Position numbers and translations under genes: made by a program. From contig JAKJHU010000026.1 of the NCBI GenBank assembly GCA_022316685.1, positions 2,473,501 through 2,537,500 on the forward strand: a DNA stretch of 64,000 nt, read 5' to 3'. This document shows positions 37,167-50,100 of this stretch, piece after piece (the stretch's first letter is position 1; each line of letters opens with the position of its first letter). The stretch is from Progne subis subis (lineage: Eukaryota; Chordata; Aves; Passeriformes; Hirundinidae). Under the pieces are notes generated by a model, which worked only from the letters and a program-made list of their open reading frames with translations, was not told the DNA's origin and ran no database searches.

Positions 37167-40100
37167 AATCTACTCATAATGAAAAAAAAAAAACCAAATC
37201 AAAATGTACAAAGTTATCGGTTCACAAACTCAGTCTGTGACTGAGCTCAGCCTGCAGTCCTTTGTCTGTCTGTCCCTCGGTGCAGATACTGAGAGCTGAG
37301 AGCAGTGGGGCTGTTCTTCATTCCTGTGATACTGGCCTGGTCCAATTTGCGCTGCCGATCTTGATTTACTTACCAAGTCTCCTGAAATTCCAGAATAGAA
37401 ACTAGTTTGAGTGCCATGATAGAGAGGAATGTACCTAATTTTTCACCCTTCAAATCCCTAATTTCTGCCATTTCTTTCAGATGATCCTTTCATATCCTAC
37501 TCTGTTGAATACCATCTCCATCAGTGCCACGTTGCTGTGTCAACTCGATGCTTAACCGCACTTTAAAGGAAGACACTTCCGATTTTCATTACTTTCTATG
37601 ACTGTAATAATGTAATCGCTACAGCTCAGATCTGTGGGTAGGAAAGGAAGCTTCTGCAGAATGTGACAAATATAAGTCAGAATTTTCAAACTTGTGTAAT
37701 CTTTAAAAAGGTCTTGGAAAGTTAGTGAACCAATTTAGAACTTCCTCTTGTATCTGTTCATATTTGAATAATCACTCCTAAAAGGGATGTCCTTTTAACA
37801 GAGACATGCATCTAATTGATAAACTGTAAAATAAATGTAGCAGTGACCAGAATGTTTCCAGTGCCCAGAAAGCAGATTAAAAAGGGCTTATAGTTGTTTT
37901 TTGAACATTCAGAATTTTCTCTTTAAGAAAAAATGACTTTGTTTTCTTATATCTGTCTTGAATAAAGCCCTAAGATGGCTGCCAAGCAGTAGCTTCACCT
38001 TCATCCAGCTGGATACACCTGAGCTTTCTTAGCTTGAGAAAAAATCCTTCTCAGCAAGTCAACCGCAACTGAGCGAAATGTGCATATTTGGAACTATAAA
38101 TCAAAATGTCCGTGTACAGATGTTCTCAGCCTAGAGGCATAAATGTGAAGGAGCTTGGTTCCAGAAGGATTTTTCAGCAGTATCTGAAATTGGTCAGAGA
38201 TACTTTACAACTGCCTATTGCAGCATTCACATAGTACTCTAAAATCACTGTGAGTGACTTGCTTATTGTGCTGTTCTCATACGTGGTGTGCAGTGGGAAG
38301 CTTCAGAGAGAGCAATTCAGTACAGTGCCAATATGCAGAAAAACAGCCTTTTCTGACAGAGGGCTGGGGGGAAGGAGCCACATGGGATGGGCTTGCTTTT
38401 TAAAACAAGGAGAAATATTTCCAAGCCCTGTTGGCATCAGGCAGAGCTTTTCTGAGGGTGAAAATTAGATGGCCTTCCACACAAGAGCAACTAGGAAAGG
38501 TTGGGTAGGTTTTGGGTTCTTGCCTCCTTTGACCACAGGCTGCTGTGGATCCCTGAAAATAGAAAGAGGGAGAGAGGTAGTCTCATGACATTGTGATGTG
38601 TTACACTTTTAGTGCAGTGATATATGTCTGCTTTGAAAGGGAAATCTCATCTGTGATTTTTACCATGGTACACTTTTGTATCAAGATGGGTCCCAGAGGC
38701 CTTGGGTCCCAAAGAACATTCTCCCACTGCTCTTTAGTGGCTATTTCACCTTGAGAATCAGATGCTTCCTACTGTAAATCAGCACGTTGTGATTTTAGGG
38801 AAAATGTGATGGGGTGGTTGTCATTTTGCATTATTTATCTAAGTTGTCCTGAGTAAGGAGAGTATCTGTATCTGATTTCTGTTTTGGAATGAAGTGGCTC
38901 ATTTTTAGATTTTGTGAGAAGAAGTTTGTGACATGAGCAAAGTTTGCAGTCATTGGCAAACAACATAAAAGAATCGAAACTTTTTAGACTCATATATTCA
39001 CAGAGAGTAGCATTTGAAAACTTTTTTTTAATCATCACGTTGCAAAAGCTAATAAATACTTGAATAGAAGATTCATTCACTTATAGTGAAGAATTGCTGA
39101 GCTGAAAGTGGACAGGGAAATTGGCCACTTCTGGGAAAAAAGATTTTATTTTGGTTTATGTGTAAATCATAGAATATTCTTACCTGTGGTATTGTTTACC
39201 AGTTACCTGTGATTAAAAATAAAATAAATACAGAAGTACGAATTTGTGGTAAGTTAGAGACTTAAATGAATATATTTGGAGTTGCAAATATTCTTTAAAA
39301 AGTTAGGTGTTTCTTGTGACATATTTCTTGAAACTGGCTCGCTTAACATTTTTTAAGATAGCATGAGACCTTTGAAAGTAATATTTCCAAATATGGATAA
39401 GAGACTTCTCTGCACTTGAATCATATTTCAACCCAGCCTCCTTGTTTGGGATGTGTGAATTTAGTGCTCAGCTTGTGCATATTGGGGGGATTACCCAGAA
39501 AACTGCAGTTAGCAGAACCGTGAACATGATTTCTGCAGAGCTAAATGCCTCTTGGCTCCTGACAGCCAACATCTTAATGTTTATGAAATGCAGCTCCCTC
39601 TCCCTTACGCCCAAGGAAATGAAGTGCCAAACTCTGGGAGCCAGAGCTGAGGCAGCAGGGCAGAGGCACTAACTCAGTTCACATTTCTGGATGAGATCTC
39701 ACAGGGAAATACAGATCTCACAACGTGCTGACCTGCTAGAGCAGAAAGGGAAAAATTCCCAAATTGAAGTGCGGGCCAGTCTGACCACTGCTACCTCGCC
39801 AGCCAAGAGAACTGATTATAAAAGGCCTCTGTAAAAGCCAGTTACTGTTGGGAGTTGTAGCAACTGTTAGTGGAATTGAAATGAATTTATATTCTCTTAC
39901 TCTACAACATGGGCTTCCTGGGGCACAGAGGGGTTACATGCATCTGCTATTATGGGGGACAGAAAAATGGAACTGCAACACTGGTTTGAAACATGGGTTA
40001 CTACAAAAATACATTAGTGTTGAAACAGCTAGCAGAACCTTTCTGGTGGTATTTTTATTTTTATTTATGGCTCTGTTTTGAGAAATGAAAACCAATTTTC

Positions 40101-43100
40101 CATATTTCTGAAGTCTCTTTTGCTTTGATAGACTTCTCTCATTTTAATCCTGAAATAACTCAGTTATACTTTATATTGATCTCTGCTTACCTTCTTTGGT
40201 TAGAATAAATAATTTTTCACATAACCATAGGCTGAAGTCTTCTTAAACTGAAGGAATGACTGTAAGAATTCTCTATAAATAGCATGTGGGCTTTGGAAAA
40301 TAAGCCTTTTTCTGTTATATAGTATGAGATGACCAAAACTGCAAATTGGCCTACATACAGCCTTGATGGAGGTCTATCTAAGAGCATGGAGATCTACCTG
40401 GGAGCTGTATCATCATAGGCAATTGGTATGGATTCTGAACTGCTAAAATTGAATTGTGGCCATATTTGGTATTAACTAAATTCATTGACATAAAATGCAA
40501 GTTAGTGCTCAGGTGAGGGGGTGGAAAAGGGACTGCATCCAATTCCACAGCCATCCCTGCAAAGTTATTTTTGCTTTCATTTAGTGAGTTTAAATTTGAT
40601 AGCTCTTATGGACAGATTTCCTACTGATACTTAAATGGAAACGTAAACCAAACTATTTTATTGAGAGGAGATATGCATCTGATGATCTTTCCTTATTTCT
40701 AGTTTTCACTGCTGCTGCAATGTTTGTTCTTCTTTTTGGGTAGTTGCTAGCTTGGAATGGTTCTGGCTGAGTAATTATTAAATTGGATTTCTGTCTCTCC
40801 TGGTTTGAACATAAATCTCTTAGTGCAGTTCATGGATTGCACTAGCTGCTCACTTCATATCTTGCCAAATGGACATGTTCGCCTCTGGTCTTACGTAACC
40901 TTCCCTCTAGCAGAGCTGACCAGACATCCCAATTTAACCTGAACCAAAACAAGCAAAAAGAAAAGAGAAAGTACAATCAGTGAAGATTTCAGAAAGAAAT
41001 TTAGGCAATCAGTCTAGGCCTGGGGGTCTTGAATCCAAGATGACGTCTAATGGCTTAAAAACGTGACATGGTATAGCTTACCTGCCTGCCATGCCTCTTA
41101 CTTTGGGATGATTTGAAACACTTCAAGTTTTTAATATGAATTTTTTTAATGCTGACCATTATCCTGTTGGATCAGGAGATGAAACTCTAACAGGTATTGG
41201 TTTTATTCTGCAGTTCTTGCTGTTGTCTTGAATCACTGAAATCAAAAAGCAGACTGTGGTTGTTTCCTCTCAACCCTCTGGCACACGCAGAATATGCTTC
41301 ACCTTATGACCATCATGAAGGAGTGTAAAAGGCCCCACTGACAGTGCTTATTGATACATACCTATGGTTCTCCATCTGCATCAGGAAATACAGCTCTCAT
41401 TTGTCAAGATTTGGAGAATATTGCAAGTCTTAATTGAAGATTGAGTAAGATGTCTTGGTATTTTTGACAGCCATTAGAGGAGGGAAAATGAGTAATGGTG
41501 GAAAAGATGGAGAGAGATGAGACATAAATAAAAATTGACTGGTTAATGCTCTTTTCTTTTAGTGATTTTTGAGTACCTGTTCCATGTTATTTTGATAAAC
41601 CTCCCCAAGTGACTAAAGTGAAACTGGTAAACCAGCTTGAATGTAAGGTTTTGCTTACAAAAGGAGGGGGGGAAAGAAAAAAGTCAAAATGCACTATTAA
41701 ATATGCATTCTAAATAAGATCAAAAAGGAAGTCTGGAATATGAGATTTTCTTTCGTCTTAATGTATGCTGGTTTAAAAAAAACCCCACATATTGTGCTAG
41801 TGTGAGAACCAGGAAGTGAGAGAGACTGAAGTAAAAAACTTAATATAGTAGACTAAGATGCAGTCTGGTAGAAAATGCATATGGCACAAATGAGTGCTCA
41901 GGAACAAAAATATAGAGATTTTTCCAAGGTGTTGAGCTTTCAGTCTTCCATTTTCCTGATTTCTTTTGAGCACGTCTTTACTAGAAGACGTTATTACAAC
42001 AGAGCTGTGAGAACCTGAGAGCTGATAAGATGCTGACACTGACACTGTGATCACGAGGAAGAATTTTTCTTTAGCAACATGAGAAATACTTGTAATTCAG
42101 CCCAAAGTCTCACAGGCTTAATTATAGGTAGTTTTGATGTTACGTAAGGCATGACTTGACTTGAATATGTTGACTTTGGTACAACATTTTTTTGTTTAAA
42201 ATGAAACTTTGTATACAGGACTGAAAGTCAGTAGTTTTTATTTCAAGGAGAAATGCAGCAGCTCTTCGGGGAGCTGATGTAAAATATCCTGTAAGTGCTG
42301 CTGAGGTGGTGAGTAGGCTTTGTGCTGGTTGCTTGCAGGAGGTTGAATTCCACCAGAGGCAAAATGTGTAACACTATCCTAAAGACGTAAGCATGCTCAG
42401 CTTTCTACTGCCATGTTAGACATACAGGTATTTTTGGACTAATGTTTCAATTAGTAATTTAGCTGTCATTAGCAATTGTCTATTAACTGGAGGATGAAAT
42501 TTGTTTTATCCTGTGATTCTTGCATATGCCTTAATTTGTGAGGAATGCTGTTGCTGTTTTCAGGGCTGAGGCTTTCTGGAGGGTGGGCACATCATCAGTG
42601 ACTGAAGTAGATGCATGTTCTTTGGGAGAAAAGAGCTGTCAGTGTTCTTTTAAGACCAGCCAACCTCTTCTAAGGTCTAAACCCAAAAATGTGGTACATC
42701 CAGGAGCATCAAGTGCATGTGCAGCCATTTCCTTTTGAGGAAAAAGAAGGAAAAGCTATTCCTGCAGCTTAATATAGAGCTAAAACAGATAGAAGCAGAC
42801 AGAACATGTTAACAAGTTAATAAATCTTAAAATACTTAAATAGTTATATTATGGAATAAGGGAATCAGAAATAAATGCTTCATTTAAATTGCTTTGTTTT
42901 TGTTTTGCTGGGTAAACTAAATCCTGTGTACTTTGGAAGCAAGAGCTTGCAGTGCTCTCATGAAGACCACGATATGTATAGCAGCAGCAGGTGCTATTTT
43001 AATTCAGTGGCAGCTGGTCTTGGTTCCCTGTTTTCCTCCTTTCAGTGGTGCAATTGTGCAGTCGTGTGCTGCAGTCAGAAATGCTGTGTTGCAGTCCATG

Positions 43101-46100
43101 TGCCTCATATTTAAAAATGAAAAACAAAACTGAAAACTGGATTTGGGTTATAATTGTAAATGGGGTTTCATTCCTTGTGGTGAGGGTGTCATGCAAACAG
43201 AGGGAAATTACATAGTCTAAGGATTGTCATGACCTATCCTAGGTCAGAGCTGTCTGTTAGAAGTTCTGTTCCTAGGTATGGGATGCTTTCTTACAGCCAG
43301 GATTTAAGAATCTTTTTACAGTCATTGCTTTTTTTCAGTGAGCAGCACCATGGGATGGAGAACAAAAATGAGGAAGAATTTAGCAATGACTTGGAGAATC
43401 CATTTTCAAAGCAAAACTGGTAGTTCCTAGATTTCAAAGCTAATGCATCTATTTCTTACAGCATACAGGAATTTATATTCTAAGGACTCTTTCAAGTTTG
43501 ATTAAAACTAGTTTGACCATTTAAATGGGCATTAAAGTAGTAGAGGTGTTTTTGAGTGTGGAATGTTAGACAAATAAAATGTAAATATAGATCCCCATAA
43601 ATAACTTTCTTCAGTGAGAGTTCCCTAGTTAAATACCCAAATGCTGATTCAAAATGAGAATGTGGCTCTCCATGACTAATTTAAGATATAACAGGTAAGT
43701 TTACTATTTATACAAACAGTAACCAATAACTTTTGCTATTGAGGAAAACATGTCAATTAGGATCATATGATAATTTCTCTTTTTAGTATAGAAAGCATGA
43801 GTTTCAACTCTCTTCGTGTTCCCCAGACTGTTTGTTCTTTGTTCAGGAAGAAGCTAGAAAAATATAAGCTATAGGTGTTAAGCTTGCTTCCCTTTTCCAA
43901 TGTGAAGTCCCTCCAGGAATGAGGTCTTCCCACCATTGCTCCTCAGTAGGACTGCAGTGTGGGGGAGGATAATGTTTTCATTCCCTGCTAGCATTTGACT
44001 GTTACATTTTTAATGTAGCCTTTGGAGGCACCCAAAGGAAGAACTGTTCCTGGGTCTACAAGCCAGGCATATTTGTGGTGTGGAGATCTATGGTAGGGAT
44101 TGCACTGGAGGGACAGAATTCAAGCAAAACACGATTTAAAAGGAAATCATCCCATTATCTAGGCTTTTATCACCTTGTGTGTTTTTGTAATTATACATGG
44201 TGGTGGTGTCTTAGGTATTTGAGGGAGGCAAAAAGCGGCTGGCCATAATTGGAATAATATGTGTGGAATCTCACCTCTCCCTCAGTGTTGCATGTCCTGG
44301 GACCTAAACAGCTTCAAAGATGTGGGTAATAACCACCTCTGAAATTTGCATATTTCCTGCTTAGGAACTTGTTTGTAGGATACAGGTTAGAGGACTGGCT
44401 AGTACAAAATATTTATTAAACTTGTTGTGGAGGAGATATGGCAAACCTCAAGATGATGTGGCAATTTAGAAAGAAGGAGACAGCATGTGTCTTGACATAG
44501 TCTTCCAGGTTATTTGAATCCTGCAAGCTGTTTCTACAAGAGGTGTTCTTGTAAGGTTAATTTCAGTCTCTGCAAAGCAGGTGTTTACAGCAGAGTTTCC
44601 CCTTCCAACCAGTGTGCCTAACAATAGTGTGATTAAGATCTCACTCTGGGGCAGGCTGACTTTTGGCTGCAAGTGTGTGCCTGCATGAGCATGTCTGCAA
44701 GCGGCTTTTATTCAACAAAAAGAACATATGCATTCAAACTGAATACAGGAGAAATACTTTGAATGGGTCTTGAAACTGTAAGAAGACTGGTAGAGAGAAT
44801 GGAGCAGATGAGGCAAATAAATAGAAAATTGATGGCAGCATTTTTAATTTAAGCAGAGCATCAGATGAAGTGAATGCAAAGCTGAACAATACATCCACTG
44901 TACTGTAAAAATAAAGTATTTTATACTACTTCTGTTTTGCTCAGTTTTTAATATGACTTGTTTTTGTTATACAGAATGCAAAACAGCCTTGGATTTGCTG
45001 CCAAGGCTGAAACTGAACATGCTGGAAGTTGTATCTGCACTGCTGGGCAAAGTAGCACTGTGTTGGATCAGTGCAAAAAGCCCACACATGGCGAAACACT
45101 GCAATTCTACTTTGAAACCAACAATAGGAAAGTAACGGAGAAAACACAGAATTGTGTCAGTTGTACAAAATTGTCTAAGGAGAATAGGGGTGCTGTTATC
45201 TCTATCCCTATTAGGTGGTCTAATAAAAGACGTTATCTCTGCCTATAAAACACAGCCTTGCCTGGGGTGAGTAAGGAATTTGCGCACAGCAGAGCATTTC
45301 TTCCATGCTGCTCATTGACTCAGGAATGCGAGCATAGCCTATGTTTTCAGCTCATGTTTTCTGCAAGATGGCTCTGTAGCTGGAGAGGCTACTTGTGTAT
45401 TGTGGAAATGAGGTATATTATATTGGGGAACATGCTCCTACGGAGTGGCTGCAGCACAGAGGTCAGTACTTCACTCAAGTGGCTCTCACATGGAGCAACA
45501 CACACACGGAGGCTGTATAAGGCTGTGCCGTCCTGTACTGGTTCCCACAGTCTCTCCTACAGCCAAGGGAGTGCCGATGTCTGACCATAATCAGGCCGTG
45601 CAGTGGATTTTCGGTCACTGTTGTGCATCCAGGTTCTTCATCTGTAGGGCCCTCCAAGTCAGGAGGGTGCAAGTCCAGAGTCTCCAACACTGGCTTTCAA
45701 AGTAGCCCATAAAATCTTCATCACTCTTTGATCAAATAATGGACAAACTTTACTTTTATTCAGGAATTCTGCCTAGCTAGCTATCTTTTTTCACACACAG
45801 GGTGCAATGATTGGTTATACGTATGAAGTACTTGTGGTTTCAGGTTGATGCTCTATGAATTGATAATTCTGGAAAAACCTTTACCTGCTATGAAACTGCT
45901 GACCATCACCCTTCATCTGTTCTCAGAAAATTATTTTCTAATTGATTAATTAATACAACTCTGACCACAATCACATAAATCTTAGCAGTATCTCGGGTAC
46001 TAATTTTTTAAATTTGCTCTCAAAAAAATCAGTCACATGGTTGTTAACTTTTCTGATAACTTGCTATATTAGTAGCAGTTATGCTTCTCAAATGAAGCAG

Positions 46101-46286
46101 TTTTTCAGTGTGCTTAAATTATTATAACTCTCATAATTGGTTTCTAATATAAACAATATAAATTTAGATATATTAATAACAAACAGCTCATATTAAAATC
46201 ATGCTTCCCATTTTTGTGTGGTGTACATGTCCCTGAGAAATTTAAAGTAATATAAAAAAATTGAAGTTCCTTTTTTTTTAAAAAGA
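37167..46286. other. Intronic sequence, no recognised element
   Basis: I see no gene, RNA gene or repeat family in this 9-kb stretch. Base composition is ordinary AT-rich intron. Confidence 0.45.
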
Positions 46287-46328
46287 AATTTACATTAAAT
46301 GTAAATTAATTTACATTTAATGCAAATT
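46287..46328. repeat. AT-rich palindrome, perfect 28-bp core
   Basis: Bases 46294-46321 are a perfect 28-bp palindrome with no loop, centred on TTAA. With one mismatched pair the symmetry extends to 46287-46328. Such sequence can extrude as a cruciform. It might also be a remnant of a palindromic mini-transposon, but no family is recognised. Confidence 0.88.
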
Positions 46329-47025
46329 AAATGCTCACCAGAAAAAGCTAGAACTGAAATCTGGCTGAGAATTAAGCACTTAACCTTGATAGTATTACTT
46401 CCTATAATTCCTTCATTTTCTGCATTTTAAAAGAAAACAGGTAGTCCCAAAATTGGAATTGACTTCTTTTAAGATGAAGATTAGGACAGCAAATGAGGAT
46501 AATTTCTGTGTTTTAAGCATTCACTTTTCTTTTATTCTATACCCCTTTTCTAACTCTGGAGATTCACAAGGCTTTGGAAGAGGGAAAGGAGATGCTGTGG
46601 TTACAGGACTGTGCACATGTTGGGGAGGGATTAAATATTTTCTGTGGTCCTTGAAGAAAACAGTACGAGTGCCAAGCTGAGATGTTCCCAGTTTGTTATT
46701 AGTGTCTCAAAGCAAAAAAACCACACTAAATTGTATGGAGCTAAGAAGCAACCAGGTCTTTTTTTTTTTTCTATGTGTACTTCATATCCAAGCACCTTGC
46801 TGCTCTGGGGTCCGTGCAGGTGTGCAGGTGACGCTCACAGCCCCACAGGTGCAGATTTCCACAATGTGCTCAGCCTCCCCTGGCACGGCTTTGTGCCAGC
46901 CCAGCATCTCCTCAGAAGGGAGAGGTGGGCAAGGGTGTGTTTCCTTCTGCCTCCCCCTCACTAGCCGGCCTGACTGTAGAAGAGTTGGTTCCCATCACTG
47001 CACTGAAGAATAAGTAACACAGAGC

Positions 47026-47168
47026 GAGAGGGAAGGGAAGGGAAGGGAAGGGAAGGGAAGGGAAGGGAAGGGAAGGGAAGGGAAGGGAAGGGAAGGGAAG
47101 GGAAGGGAAGGGAAGGGAAGGGAAGGGAAGGGAAGGGAAGGGAAGGGAAGGGAAGGGAAGGGAAGGGG
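47026..47168. repeat. (GGAAG)n pentanucleotide array, 27 perfect units
   Basis: Bases 47031-47165 are 27 uninterrupted GGAAG units. The full 47026-47168 stretch is pure purine on the + strand. It is a microsatellite 5.1 kb upstream of the coding exon. Each unit carries a GGAA core, the minimal ETS-family binding site. The apparent frames across it encode only short repeating peptides and are not genes. Confidence 0.97.
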
Positions 47169-50100
47169 CCACTGATTCTGAGGTTTGAAGAGGCTCAAAC
47201 CTGAATGAGACCTAGCATTTCTGTTTTGTTAATTCCAAGTAAAATCAGACAAAATGGAAGATGAGTGAAGATAATGGAGAAAGAACAGAAAACATGGCTC
47301 TGTTGCTAAAAGTCAAGGATAATAAGTCTATTTCTAAGGGTATGCTAACAGACGTTTTCTAACATTAACCTGGAAAACTGATTGACCTGACGAGTATAGG
47401 AATGTCTCTGTGTGTGTGTATACATGTAGTGGGGAGCACTGAAATTCTAATGCATATTTTGAGAAGTAGTAAGTTTTAGGTGTTTTTCTTTCATAAAAAA
47501 TTCAGAAAATCCTTCAAAACCAGCATTTGACTACCCCTTGTTTCTTTCATTTCCCATGTGTCTCTTAATTAAAACTTTTTAATGATACTGTAGGGTGAAT
47601 CAATGAGGTACAGATATGTAATGGTTTCTTCAAGATCTTTCTATTTCTTTTCAGCACCTGGGTGTTGGGGCACTTTCTGGGATCGGTATTGCATTTGATT
47701 TGGAGTGTTGAAACTCTGCCTTGGGAGGGATGTGCATTTTACAGCACTTGTCTGCAGGCAATGTGAGATAACTCATGCCTGGGAACAGGACTTGTGCAAG
47801 GGCTACTTTGGCCTGACCCACCACAGGTGTCTGCCCTGCGCTGGAGGCAGTGGAATTTCAGAAGGTACCTATTGTCTTCCTGAACTGGTTTTTCTGGCGA
47901 TGGACTGAACTCCCCACGTTTTGCACGCAGCTTTGGCAGTCAGATTGAGGTAACATCAGGTGTGATCTGTGTTTGTCCTTTCCCGTTGCCCTGCTCACAG
48001 TGCTGTGAGGGAGGGTGGCAGCAAGCCCATTCTTGTAATAGTCAGACTCTTTAATGGCAAGGGAAAGTCTATGCTAAAGGAAATGTTTAGAAGTTTATAA
48101 GCAAATAAAATTAATCAGGCAGACAAACCTTTACTGACAAAAGATATAGTAAGAGTCTAATTGTAGGGGCGTTTTCAGTATAGAAGTACAATTTGAAGTA
48201 GAAAACTGCCAGATAATAATTCTTTTTACAAACTGTACAACAGTGTGTTGCTCATGTTCCAGGTACTCATGTCTATGAATCTTCAGATGGAAAATTTGAA
48301 ATGTTTCACGAGTTCTTCTTCCTCTTGCATTATGGTCTTATGGACATTGAATCTTTTAGTCCTGATTATTGCAAATATGCAAATTTCAAAGTGCTTAGCA
48401 TTCTCCAAATGACCTGTATACCTGATATTTTTTAATCTAAATAATCCACTCTAGAGATTATTTCTACTATATTATAAGAAAGATAACTATGCAAGTCCTC
48501 TGGTTCTGATCCTGCTTCCTGCAGGAGAATGGAAACTTCAGGATGTGCAAAATGTATAACAGCTTCTGGAAACTGAATAAATCATTGCTCCTGTTGCAAG
48601 GAGTAGCTCTCCACAGTCAGACACAGTGATCTCTGGATTGGTTTCTTTTTCCATAAGGAGAGCAGTACAAGGAATACTGAGCAACCTGGGAAACGGACAA
48701 AGTTTATTGTAGCTTCCAAGTGATATATTTTACCTCACTCTTCTGAAGTACTGCTGGGCAGAATTGTTCACCAAAGTTCCCTGAAAATTACTGATATGTT
48801 GCAACTTCTTATGTAAAATGGGCCTCTGGACTGTCTCTCTCTAGACCCTTTGGTTTCCAGCAGTAAGAAGGCCCAGCTGTCAAATGCTGTATCATTTTAT
48901 GATACAGCACCAACATTTTCAAGATTCTTCATTTGGGATGTGCTTGCTACAAAGAGTGTTATGTTCAGCTGGCAGCTGCTCAAGCTAGCTCAAAACCTGT
49001 ACCTGGCAGTGGAAGTGCAAATAACTGAAGGCATACTGGGGTTCAGCCTGTAAGTAGTGGTCAATAGTTGTAGGCAAACTTTGGTCCTAGGTCTGTCATT
49101 CTCAAAGTGAATGCAGTGATTATGGGGTCAGGGAGGGGCAGGGGTAGTGGGAGAGGCTGAGCAGTGAAGCCAGGACCCAGTCTCGCTGGGACAGAGGGTG
49201 CATCCCTTTTATTTTTTTCATAATTTAGTCCTTTGGTGAGGGGGTGGGAAAAATGTCTGTACTCTTTCAAGTGTTAACATGTAGGCAGTAACACAGTGGA
49301 TTTAACACTGTCTTAATTCACATCTCAATCACTTTTTGCGCTTTGCTTCACTTGGGAGACATTTCACTGACATTCCCTTTCATTTAGTACCAGGCAGGAT
49401 TATACCTGCAACAATATCCAGCACAATCACAGAGGTGCTTAGGTGTAGTGGACCACATGCTGGTCTTCTTGCAGGTATAGCTGATTGTAACTTTAAAATA
49501 CTTTTTAAGGCCTGCTTTGCGTCTGCCATGCCTTTGGACTCTCCACTGAACGGTTCAGAGCTGTGCTTCAGGCTTGGACAGGGACGAGACCAGCATCTGT
49601 TTGAAGAAGTGGAACGTGTGGAGCTGTTTCTGAAAAAGGTTACAGGGAAGCCCAGATGTGTTATCAGAAGTCATGGGGACAGGAGGAATGTTTGTAAATC
49701 AGATCTAGGGAAAAAGGGACATTGTAACATTACTGCCTGGGTGATGACCCCGATGATTGCTCTGCTTTTGACTCATAGCTTGGCACGGTCATGATGACCT
49801 TTTTAACGGGGGGCAGCTTTTTAATGGGGAGATATGAAATCCAGTGTCCCAAAGAGTGAATTTATTCTGTTATAAAGTAGTTGAAACTATGCTGGAAGAT
49901 GGCAGTCCATTTGTAAGTGTAAATATTTGCTAATAGATCATAATGGTAGACTCTGAACCTCTTCCCCATCTTCTGCTCCAGTATCTTGAGCCAGCTGGTT
50001 GTGATGCCAATTGAGACAGAGATTTCACAGTGTACCTCCAAGCAAAGACAGTGCATGTTTCTTTTCATAGTTTGGGAGCACATTGCTCATATGCATGCTT

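Noticed and set aside
46912..47198. Reverse-strand frames with a repeating SLPFP pentapeptide
   Set aside because: They are translations of the GGAAG microsatellite complement; no start context or homology supports a protein.
48850..49794. Open frames of 67 (48850-49053) and 152 codons (49336-49794) considered as coding exons
   Set aside because: No domain is recognisable, the frames lie inside a known single intron, and lengths are within chance for this amount of sequence.
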